A stretch of 5,095 bases of DNA from UBA5177 sp002413265 (GTDB lineage: Bacteria; Chloroflexota; UBA5177), in the NCBI GenBank assembly GCA_036752825.1, contig DAIORV010000157.1, positions 1 through 5,095 of the forward strand, given 5' to 3'. Every line of letters starts with the position of its first letter. Within the stretch, counting starts at the first letter, position 1. Below the pieces are notes generated by a model, which saw only the letters and a program-made list of their open reading frames with translations, did not search any database and was not told the DNA's origin. Shown in pieces: positions 1 to 4,892 of the stretch. Position numbers and translations under genes: made by a program.

Positions 1-1
1 T

Positions 2-349
2 GAGGTGCACGTCGAGGTGCGCCCCGATCTTCCGCCGGCACAGGTAGGCATCGGCGGCGTTCACCACGTCGCCTTTCGAACTCCAAACGATGAAGAGCAC
101 AAGACCTGGCAGCGTGACCTGATGCATGCAGGCGTCTCGGTGACACCGGTGATCGACAGGTTCTACTTCCGCTCCATATATTTCCGCGAACCGGGCGGCG
201 TCTTGTTCGAGATCGCGACCGATGGTCCTGGCTTTACCGCCGACGAAGAGGTGGAACATCTGGGAGAAGCGCTTTCGCTGCCACCGTTCCTGGAGTCGCG
301 GCGCGCGGAGATCGAGGCTGTGCTGCCACCTCTGGAGGTTCCGGCCTGA
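2..349 (+). CDS. Ring-cleaving dioxygenase, VOC/glyoxalase fold (3' part)
   Basis: This is the C-terminal part of a vicinal-oxygen-chelate (VOC) dioxygenase of the kind that opens hydroquinone- or catechol-type aromatic rings using Fe(II) and O2 in the cytoplasm. The frame is open to the left edge, so the gene starts outside the window; the GTG at 5 is unlikely to be the true start. Numbering from that GTG, H21 in VHHVAFRT is a candidate metal-ligand His, and E69 in VLFEIATDGPGF is the metal-ligand Glu typical of the C-terminal VOC module. Y59 in the SIYFREPGG stretch is also a family hallmark. The tail, LPPFLESRRAEIEAVLPPL, matches the usual end of PcpA/MhqO/LinE-like proteins, which are about 310-330 residues long, so roughly the last third is present. 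The N-terminal VOC module and the first His ligand are not visible. The substrate cannot be assigned. Confidence 0.9.
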   Translation, partial: EVHVEVRPDLPPAQVGIGGVHHVAFRTPNDEEHKTWQRDLMHAGVSVTPVIDRFYFRSIYFREPGGVLFEIATDGPGFTADEEVEHLGEALSLPPFLESRRAEIEAVLPPLEVPA

Positions 350-546
350 TCCTCAGGGAATTAGTAGGTCACTTGTCTTGAGGATTGCCAATGGGCCGGC
401 CCTGGTAGTCGCCGAGTCTCGTTTCGCCAGGGCGTGCGGACGGCGAAGTCCGCCTCGCGGATGAACGGCAGAATGGGCGGCCAAGACACGTTCCAACCCT
501 CTCTTCTCCGCCTGCGCAAGAGATTTGGATAAAGGGGCAGGATTCC

Positions 547-621
547 TGGCTATTGTCGCATTCCGCTGGCGGCCAATAGTGAGTCATGCTAGAGCGCGAG
601 AGCGCTCGAGGCCAATAGCCA
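547..621 (+). promoter_or_regulatory. Repeat-rich leader before the PhyH gene
   Basis: TGGCTATTG (547-555) is the reverse complement of CAATAGCCA (613-621). GGCCAATAG occurs twice in direct orientation (571-579 and 610-618). Between them, GAGCGC (592-597) and GCGCTC (602-607) can form a 6-bp stem closed by a GAGA (GNRA-type) tetraloop. This sits just upstream of the ribosome binding site, so it could be an operator or an mRNA leader structure. This is inferred from repeat geometry only; no known motif was recognised. Confidence 0.35.
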
Positions 622-624
622 GAT

Positions 625-630
625 AGGAGG
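625..630 (+). promoter_or_regulatory. Strong Shine-Dalgarno of the PhyH gene
   Basis: A perfect AGGAGG lies 7 nt before the ATG at 638. This fixes the start of the PhyH-family gene and predicts efficient translation. Confidence 0.85.
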
Positions 631-637
631 AAAAGAG

Positions 638-1483
638 ATGACGCAGCCGCTCGACATACCCACACTCGCGTCCGACTATCCACTCGATGCGGACGCCATC
701 GCCGCGTACCGCCAAAACGGCCACGTGCATCTACCCCAAGTGGTGACACGCGAGGAGCTTGCGGTCTACAGGCCGGCCATCGTCGAGGCGACGAATCGGC
801 ACAACCAGGAAAAGCGTGCCCTCGAGGAACGGGATACCTACTCCAAGGCGTTCCTCCAAGTGATGAATCTCTGGACAAAAGACGACATAGTACGAAGGTT
901 CGTCCTGGCGCGCCGGTTTGGCAAGATTGCCGGCGACCTCATGGGTGTAGACGGCGTCAGGATCTACCACGACCAGGCACTGTTCAAGGAAAGCGGGGGT
1001 GGCTACACGCCGATGCACCAGGACCACTATTACTGGCCCCTCGACACCGATCAAACCATCACCATGTGGATGCCACTGGTTGACCTGCCGGCCGAGGTAG
1101 GTGGAATGCGGTTCGCCTCCGGATCGCAGAACGCCGGGTACCTTGGCGAGCTCCCCATCTCCGATCGGTCGGAGGAGGTACTGAAACAACTGATCGAAGA
1201 GCGGAACTTCCGGCTGGTTGAAACGGGCGCCATTAATGCCGGAGATGCTACGTTCCACTCAGGCTGGACGCTCCACGGGGCCCAGCCGAACACCTCCCCC
1301 ATGATGCGCGAGGTGATGACCATCATTTACTTTGGGGACGGCGCCCATGTAACCGCGCCGGAGAGCGAGGGGCAGCGCAGTGATCTTGACACCTGGTTCC
1401 AGGGGCTTGGACCGGGCGATGTTGCAGCCGGTGAACTCAATCCTCTGGTGTACAGCAAACGCGCGGTGAGTGGCTCTCGATAG
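638..1483 (+). CDS. Phytanoyl-CoA dioxygenase (PhyH) family oxygenase
   Basis: This is a probable non-haem Fe(II)/2-oxoglutarate-dependent oxygenase that hydroxylates a small molecule or acyl substrate in the cytoplasm. It has 281 residues, a normal length for bacterial PhyH proteins. Visible motifs are the HxD iron ligands H127 and D129 in TPMHQDHYYWP, the distal iron ligand H213 in GWTLHGAQPN, and R224 in MMREVMTIIYF, placed to bind the 2-oxoglutarate carboxylate. K117 in ALFKESGGG lies where many family members keep a cosubstrate-contacting Lys. The jelly-roll core strand ITMWMPLVDL and the loop GGMRFASGSQ are also typical. The ATG is fixed by AGGAGG 7 nt upstream. No signal peptide is seen. 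The catalytic set looks complete, so an active enzyme is expected. The substrate is unknown: the family includes phytanoyl-CoA, ectoine and natural-product hydroxylases, and nothing here picks one. It lies after an aromatic-ring dioxygenase in the same direction, but the 288-bp gap argues against tight coupling. Confidence 0.93.
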   Translation: MTQPLDIPTLASDYPLDADAIAAYRQNGHVHLPQVVTREELAVYRPAIVEATNRHNQEKRALEERDTYSKAFLQVMNLWTKDDIVRRFVLARRFGKIAGDLMGVDGVRIYHDQALFKESGGGYTPMHQDHYYWPLDTDQTITMWMPLVDLPAEVGGMRFASGSQNAGYLGELPISDRSEEVLKQLIEERNFRLVETGAINAGDATFHSGWTLHGAQPNTSPMMREVMTIIYFGDGAHVTAPESEGQRSDLDTWFQGLGPGDVAAGELNPLVYSKRAVSGSR

Positions 1484-1566
1484 CTGAGCGAATCAAGAGG
1501 TAAGCGCAAACACACATCCTTCATTCGAGCGCAGACGGAAATCGGGCAGGGAAACCTGGCCGCTAG

Positions 1567-1584
1567 GGCTCGCGATATCGAGCC
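1567..1584. promoter_or_regulatory. Inverted repeat upstream of the RHH gene
   Basis: GGCTCG (1567-1572) and CGAGCC (1579-1584) form a 6-bp inverted repeat around CGATAT; the centre also contains the palindrome CGATATCG (1573-1580). It lies 13 nt upstream of the Shine-Dalgarno of the RHH gene. RHH antitoxins usually repress their own promoter by binding such palindromes, so an autoregulatory operator is a reasonable inference. It could instead be a weak terminator hairpin for the PhyH gene, but no proper T-run follows. Confidence 0.35.
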
Positions 1585-1597
1585 GTTTACCGGATAT

Positions 1598-1603
1598 AGG
1601 AGG
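1598..1603 (+). promoter_or_regulatory. Shine-Dalgarno that conflicts with the canonical start
   Basis: A perfect AGGAGG sits 17 nt before the TTG at 1621 and 20 nt before the ATG at 1624, too far for either. The codon at ideal distance in the same frame is ACG at 1609 (5-nt gap). An in-frame TAG at 1597-1599 excludes starts further upstream. Confidence 0.7.
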
Positions 1604-1620
1604 AGATTACGGCAACAACA

Positions 1621-2352
1621 TTGATGCGGGTGCCAAAGGACACACGCGCCGCGGTTCGAGAATTGGCAGATCACGAGCACGTCACCTTGATGGAGGCATT
1701 ATCGAGGGCTGTAAAGACCTATTCGTCGATCATCAACTCAGACCAGATCCTCGAGTTGGCCGAATGGGACGGCATTTCAGTCGAAGGAGCGCTGTTCCGC
1801 GCGATCGATGGGTACTACGGGTACAGGCTGATCGGCGACACTAATGCGGCATTTGCGGCGCTACGAGACGATCCAGAGCAGTGGGCGGAGATCGAGAGTG
1901 AGCGCCGGCTTTGGGACTCAACACTGTCGGATGGACTTGGTGAAGAAGAAGTCGAACCGACTGGGCCCGAGATACGGATGTCCATTTCAGGGCGGTCGAG
2001 GCGGATCCGAGAAATACTCTCGACTTTTTGTTCAGGCTCTTCGCGTAAGAAGATCCCGGGCGCCACGCGCGATGAATTGCGCGCGGAACGGGTAGGAGAA
2101 GAAGCCACGCACGTTACCGGCCTGATCGATCAGGGCGAGCGCGGCCGTGTGAATGGGGTCTCCCCCCTTGCCTGGACGCGGCGTCGGGACGTAGATCCCG
2201 TAGGCTCTCCATATTGGCCGCAAGCGAGGGCGAGGGGCCGAGAGATAGTACCCGCCGTACTGGTTCCAGCCGATAGTTTGGATGAAGTGGGCGACGCTGG
2301 ACGGTGCATCGGCCTCGGGATCGACGCTGATGTTCGCGAGAACCGTTCTTGA
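1621..2352 (+). CDS. RHH antitoxin-like protein with duplicated RHH core and anomalous 3' end
   Basis: The N-terminal half resembles ribbon-helix-helix DNA-binding antitoxins of the MazE/VapB type: a strand (LMRVPKDT), two helices, then a tail FAALRDDPEQWAEIESE...LWDSTLSDGLGEE like that of partners of MazF/PemK toxins. Such proteins are usually about 80-100 residues, and similarity ends near residue 110 (about 1950). The RHH helix pair seems present twice: residues 12-34 and 43-65 align without gaps. The start is uncertain. TTG 1621 and ATG 1624 are too far from the AGGAGG, while ACG at 1609 is well placed and would give M-ATTLMRV, very like the MATTVRV start of relatives. No toxin follows. 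From about 1950 the frame continues with low-complexity sequence, crosses a terminator-like hairpin, and runs antisense over the SCO-like gene from 2032; that part is probably not conserved protein. The likely role is a DNA-binding regulator or orphan antitoxin; it may be decaying. Confidence 0.6.
   Translation: MMRVPKDTRAAVRELADHEHVTLMEALSRAVKTYSSIINSDQILELAEWDGISVEGALFRAIDGYYGYRLIGDTNAAFAALRDDPEQWAEIESERRLWDSTLSDGLGEEEVEPTGPEIRMSISGRSRRIREILSTFCSGSSRKKIPGATRDELRAERVGEEATHVTGLIDQGERGRVNGVSPLAWTRRRDVDPVGSPYWPQARARGREIVPAVLVPADSLDEVGDAGRCIGLGIDADVRENRS
1654..1815 (+). repeat. Tandem protein-level repeat of the RHH helix pair
   Basis: Codons 1654-1722 and 1747-1815 encode two 23-residue segments that align without gaps, beginning VRELADHEHVTLMEALSR and ILELAEWDGISVEGALFR. 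By eye 8 positions are identical (E, L, A, A, L, R, A, Y) and most others are conservative (V/I, D/E, T/S, L/V). The repeat is not obvious at DNA level, so the duplication would be old. Confidence 0.5.
2008..2029 (+). terminator. Possible intrinsic terminator inside the RHH reading frame
   Basis: CGAGA (2008-2012) pairs with TCTCG (2018-2022) around AATAC, followed after two bases by TTTTT (2025-2029). A longer alternative stem, GTCGAG/CTCGAC (1995-2000 with 2019-2024), ends directly at the T-run. The T-run serves plus-strand transcription only. It lies just beyond the 3' end of the minus-strand SCO-like gene, where the plus-strand transcript would be expected to stop. Confidence 0.45.
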
Positions 2353-2709
2353 TGCAAGTGGGCCGAGCATTCGCTCGGCGGCCGCGGCAGCTCGGCCGAT
2401 CAGCGGGCATTGACCCTTGCAAACCGAGCTGGTGAAGGTTAGAAGGACCACCTTGCCGCGAAGTCCGCGAAGCGAGATGGGCCGGCCGGATTGATCGGGC
2501 AGGGTGAAGGTCGGCGCACGAAATATACGCGGCTCAGTCTGCCATTGGGTGCCCGTGAACCAAGTCGACTCACTGAGAGTCGTGGCCGCTCGAGCGTTCG
2601 ATCCGGAACCTGCTCGAAGTATGACGAAGATCGAGGCGGCCAGAACGATGGCCACCACGCCGCAGAGAGGCAGCCACACACGAGGATTTCTGAAATTGCG
2701 GCTCATCAT
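2032..2709 (-). CDS. SCO1/SenC-like copper or thiol chaperone, membrane-anchored
   Basis: This is a thioredoxin-fold protein of the SCO1/SenC (PrrC) family, which delivers copper to, or reduces thiols in, the CuA site of cytochrome c oxidase on the outer face of the membrane. It has 225 residues. An N-terminal hydrophobic anchor spans about residues 11-31 (VWLPLCGVVAIVLAASIFVI). The soluble domain begins with PTFTLPDQSGRPISLRGLRG, the usual opening strands. The copper-binding CxxxC is present as C97 and C101 in SSVCKGQCPL, and the third ligand as H187 in GDPIHTAALALIDQAG, so the metal site appears intact. The start is ATG 2709 or the adjacent ATG 2706; no strong Shine-Dalgarno is visible. It begins 32 bp after the citrate synthase stop on the same strand, suggesting cotranscription. 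No oxidase subunit genes are visible. A peroxiredoxin/TlpA-type role is possible but fits the CxxxC plus His less well. Confidence 0.88.
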   Translation of the reverse strand: MMSRNFRNPRVWLPLCGVVAIVLAASIFVILRAGSGSNARAATTLSESTWFTGTQWQTEPRIFRAPTFTLPDQSGRPISLRGLRGKVVLLTFTSSVCKGQCPLIGRAAAAAERMLGPLASRTVLANISVDPEADAPSSVAHFIQTIGWNQYGGYYLSAPRPRLRPIWRAYGIYVPTPRPGKGGDPIHTAALALIDQAGNVRGFFSYPFRAQFIARGARDLLTRRA

Positions 2710-2741
2710 CCCGTGGCCAGACTTCTTCTACTGGCTAGACG

Positions 2742-4094
2742 CTACGAGCGCTGTTCTATCGGCACGTAGTCCTGGTCTCTTGGTCCCGTGTAAATCTGCC
2801 TCGGTCGGGCAATTTTCTGCTCGTCGTCGTTGATCATCTCGAGCCATTGAGCTACCCAGCCAGACGTCCTGGCAATGGCGAAGATGACGGTGAACATTTC
2901 GGCGGGGATGCCCATGGCCTCGTAGATCAGGCCTGAGTAAAAGTCGACGTTGGGGTACAGTTTTCGGCCGGTGAAGTACTCGTCGGCCAGCGCCCGCTTT
3001 TCGAGCTCGACCGCCACCTGCAGCAGTGGGTTCTCGCTGCCGGTGATCTCGAGTACCTCGTCCACGTGTTTCTTGATGATGCGGGCACGAGGGTCGTAGT
3101 TCTTGTAGACTCGGTGCCCAAACCCCATGAGCCGCTCTTCCTTGTTCTTCACGCGCTCGAGGAAGCTGGGAATGTTGTCGCTAGTGCCGATGCGCTGCAG
3201 CATCTTGAGGACGGCCTCATTCGCTCCGCCGTGCAGCGGTCCGTAGAGCGCGGCGATGCCTGCTGCCAGAGCGGAATATGGGTCGACGCCGGAGGAGCCC
3301 ACACCGCGCACCGCTGCGGTCGAGCAATTCTGCTCGTGGTCAGCGTGAAGGATGAAGAGGACATCGAGGGCGCGTTGCAGACGCGGATCCGGTTCGTAGG
3401 TCGGTTCTCCAACCTTGAACAACATGGAGAGGAAGTTGCCCAGGTAGCTCAGCCGGTTGTCGGGATAGATGTACGGCAGGCCGCGCATATGACGGTAGGC
3501 ATAGGCGGCCAGTGTCGGCATTTTGGCGATGAGCCGCACCGCGGCAAGCCGCCGCTCCCGCTCGTCATCGATATCTTTTCCGCCTGGATAGAAGGTGGAC
3601 AGAGCGCCCACCGACGCCAGAAGGATTCCCATCGGATGACCGTCGTACCGAAAACCCTGCATAAACGTCTTGACGTTTTCGTGCACGAACGTGTGGTGAG
3701 TAATCTCGTCGACCCAGAGCTCGAGCTCGGTTTCCGTGGGCAGGCGTCCATAGATGAGGAGGTAGGCGACCTCCAGATAGGTGGAGCGTTCGCACAGCTG
3801 CTCGATCGGGATGCCGCGATATTGAAGGATGCCGGCGTCGCCATCGACATAGGTGATGGCGCTCCGACACTCGACGGTATTGGTGTAGGCGGGATCGTAG
3901 GACATGAGGCCGAAGTCGCCCGAGCCGGCTTTGATCTGCCGAAGGTCGATGGCTCGAATCGTGCCGTCGACAACGGGGAGCTCGTAGCTCTGTCCCGTAC
4001 GGTTGTCCTTGATGGTTACGCTGTCGGAACCCGTGGGTGAGCTGCCAGACGGGCCATCGACCTGGTGCTGAGTTTCTAAATCCATGGCTGACAT
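2742..4094 (-). CDS. gltA: Citrate synthase
   Basis: This enzyme condenses acetyl-CoA and oxaloacetate to citrate at the entry of the TCA cycle, in the cytoplasm. The protein is complete at about 450 residues, slightly longer than E. coli GltA (427) because of a polar N-terminal tail. Numbering from ATG 4094, the catalytic triad is present: H288 in GPLHGGANEA, H327 in GFGHRVYKNYDPRA and D384 in PNVDFYSG. The oxaloacetate-site stretch ILHADHEQNCSTAAVR is also intact. The N-terminal strand region (VTIKDNRTGQSYELPVVDG) is typical of the bacterial GltA type rather than short archaeal or methylcitrate forms, although 2-methylcitrate synthase activity cannot be excluded by eye. I prefer ATG 4094 because AGAAG lies 7 nt upstream; GTG 4118 (8 residues longer) has a weaker site, and ATG 4085 has none. 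It is probably cotranscribed with the SCO-like gene downstream. Confidence 0.96.
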   Translation of the reverse strand: MSAMDLETQHQVDGPSGSSPTGSDSVTIKDNRTGQSYELPVVDGTIRAIDLRQIKAGSGDFGLMSYDPAYTNTVECRSAITYVDGDAGILQYRGIPIEQLCERSTYLEVAYLLIYGRLPTETELELWVDEITHHTFVHENVKTFMQGFRYDGHPMGILLASVGALSTFYPGGKDIDDERERRLAAVRLIAKMPTLAAYAYRHMRGLPYIYPDNRLSYLGNFLSMLFKVGEPTYEPDPRLQRALDVLFILHADHEQNCSTAAVRGVGSSGVDPYSALAAGIAALYGPLHGGANEAVLKMLQRIGTSDNIPSFLERVKNKEERLMGFGHRVYKNYDPRARIIKKHVDEVLEITGSENPLLQVAVELEKRALADEYFTGRKLYPNVDFYSGLIYEAMGIPAEMFTVIFAIARTSGWVAQWLEMINDDEQKIARPRQIYTGPRDQDYVPIEQRS

Positions 4095-4181
4095 AGTCGA
4101 TCTTCTTTCAATAGCCACTCAGCCTATGATGACACTTTCGACGCCTTTCCAGGGAGCCGCAGGCATACAGCCCGAAGATCG

Positions 4182-4778
4182 TCAGGGCGACATTTGCCTG
4201 TATATGGCCAGCCAATTGGTCGCGATCTCGTGTTCCGCCCGTCGGAGGCTCATCTGGCCGGCACATACCTGGGCGTGCAGGTAGTTTTCCACCCTATCCT
4301 TCTCGTGGAAACCGGGACTGGGGCTGGCCGCCTCGGGCCAAAGATTCGAGATGGCGTTCGAGCCACCAAGCTCAAGGCTTACCAGGTGGTCGACCTCGAA
4401 CTCGCCTCGACGGTGTGAGGCGATTCCATACTCTCTATAAACCGCCGCTTTGGTGCTTTCAGAGACGCGCCGCACTCGACCCGAGTAGCCGCGAACACAG
4501 ATGGCTGCCTGGGTAGCGTTGCTGAACACCGCTCCGGGGCTGCAAGCGGGATCGGGCAGCGCACCTCTCGGCAAGCAGCCGTGTGTTTTCGTGCGGGGGG
4601 CCAAATTGATGCTCGGCGGCAGAGGGGGCAGCGGTGGACGGGCCGACGCGGCGTGGCCCGCGGCCCGCGCATCGGGAAGGCCGCTGCTCAGCATGCCAGC
4701 AGCCAAGAGAACGACAACTAGGAATGCCTTCAACTTCCGTAGTGCTCCCGACTCGTGAAAGCCCGATGGGTACCACAC
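4182..4778 (-). CDS. Exported HNH-nuclease-like protein
   Basis: This is a small secreted protein with an HNH-like treble-clef motif. A signal peptide is clear: KLKAFLVVVLLAAGML, then a likely cleavage site near LPDARA-A (residues 34-40). A Pro-rich linker follows (about 48-56, PPLPPLPPS), then the conserved C-terminal region. There FEVDHLVSLELGGSNAISNLW supplies D130, H131, N141 and N145, and GFHEKDRVENYLH supplies H158, in the order seen in HNH active sites. Four Cys in the mature part (C68, C79, C94, C172) could form disulfides, fitting an exported protein. Related exported proteins occur in several bacteria, with no role I know of; a secreted DNase is an inference. Start: GTG 4778 lacks a Shine-Dalgarno, whereas TTG 4733 gives a compact signal peptide (MKAFLVVV...) and has GGAG 11 nt upstream, so it may be the real start. 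It ends shortly before citrate synthase on the same strand. Confidence 0.82.
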   Translation of the reverse strand: MWYPSGFHESGALRKLKAFLVVVLLAAGMLSSGLPDARAAGHAASARPPLPPLPPSINLAPRTKTHGCLPRGALPDPACSPGAVFSNATQAAICVRGYSGRVRRVSESTKAAVYREYGIASHRRGEFEVDHLVSLELGGSNAISNLWPEAASPSPGFHEKDRVENYLHAQVCAGQMSLRRAEHEIATNWLAIYRQMSP

Positions 4779-4833
4779 GAAAAACTGTTAAACCAATTTT
4801 GCTCAGCGGCCTGCCTGTCGATGTCTGCCCGTA

Positions 4834-4871
4834 GCGCTATCATTATGGCTACCAACCATTTGGGATAGCGC
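4834..4871. promoter_or_regulatory. 8-bp inverted repeat between divergent exported-protein genes
   Basis: GCGCTATC (4834-4841) and GATAGCGC (4864-4871) are perfect reverse complements separated by 22 bp. The spacer itself holds smaller repeats: ATGG/CCAT (4845-4848, 4856-4859) and CCAA/TTGG (4852-4855, 4860-4863). It lies 21 bp before the ATG at 4893 and about 55 bp from the nearest possible start of the divergent gene. It could be an operator for a dimeric regulator or the stem of a leader RNA. No known riboswitch was recognised. Confidence 0.45.
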
Positions 4872-4888
4872 GGGGAAGCCCGCAGGGG
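4870..4888 (+). promoter_or_regulatory. Hairpin abutting the Shine-Dalgarno of the exported-protein gene
   Basis: GCGGG (4870-4874) pairs with CCCGC (4879-4883) around GAAG, and one base later AGGGG (4884-4888) forms the ribosome binding site, 4 nt before ATG 4893. The stem touches but does not cover the binding site. It shares two bases with the adjacent inverted repeat, so the two structures compete or stack at their junction. Confidence 0.4.
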
Positions 4889-4892
4889 AAGG

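Larger units (their letters stand above)
350..637. other. Intergenic region with several small inverted repeats
   Basis: This 288-bp gap holds no convincing gene; the reverse-strand open frame crossing it has no recognisable protein. It contains a GGGCCGGCCC palindrome at 393-402, a 7-bp inverted repeat (399-405 with 427-433), a 6-bp stem GCGGAC/GTCCGC (436-441 with 448-453), and an overlapping alternative stem CCGC/GCGG (450-453 with 457-460). None is followed by a T-run, so a classical terminator for the dioxygenase is not supported. The part next to the PhyH gene is listed separately. I see no convincing sigma-70 promoter. Confidence 0.5.

Noticed and set aside
436..460. Mutually exclusive hairpins suggesting an attenuator
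   Set aside because: Stems are short (6 and 4 bp), there is no T-run and no leader peptide, and such overlaps are common in GC-rich DNA.
525..556. Possible promoter TTGGAT ... TATTGT before the PhyH gene
   Set aside because: The spacer would be 20 bp and both boxes match the sigma-70 consensus poorly.
369..878. Reverse-strand open frame across the gap and the start of the PhyH gene
   Set aside because: The translation is rich in Arg, Ser and Pro with no domain, and it overlaps a well-supported gene with a strong ribosome binding site.
1844..2095. Plus-strand frame after the RHH domain, considered as the missing toxin
   Set aside because: It lacks the RGEVW-like opening and other MazF/PemK features, begins inside the RHH gene, and ends within the SCO-like gene's antisense region.
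3066..4040. Long open frame (324 codons) on the plus strand
   Set aside because: It is fully antisense to citrate synthase, whose catalytic motifs are intact, and its translation shows no recognisable domain. It is a GC-rich shadow frame.
4119..4181. Terminator or promoter between the HNH-like gene and citrate synthase
   Set aside because: No hairpin with a T-run on the minus strand and no convincing -35/-10 pair could be found in this short gap.
4779..4833. Minus-strand promoter TTGGTT with a -10 near GTACCC for the HNH-like gene
   Set aside because: The -10 candidate is far from consensus. It would make the TTG 4733 start more likely, but the match is too weak to annotate.
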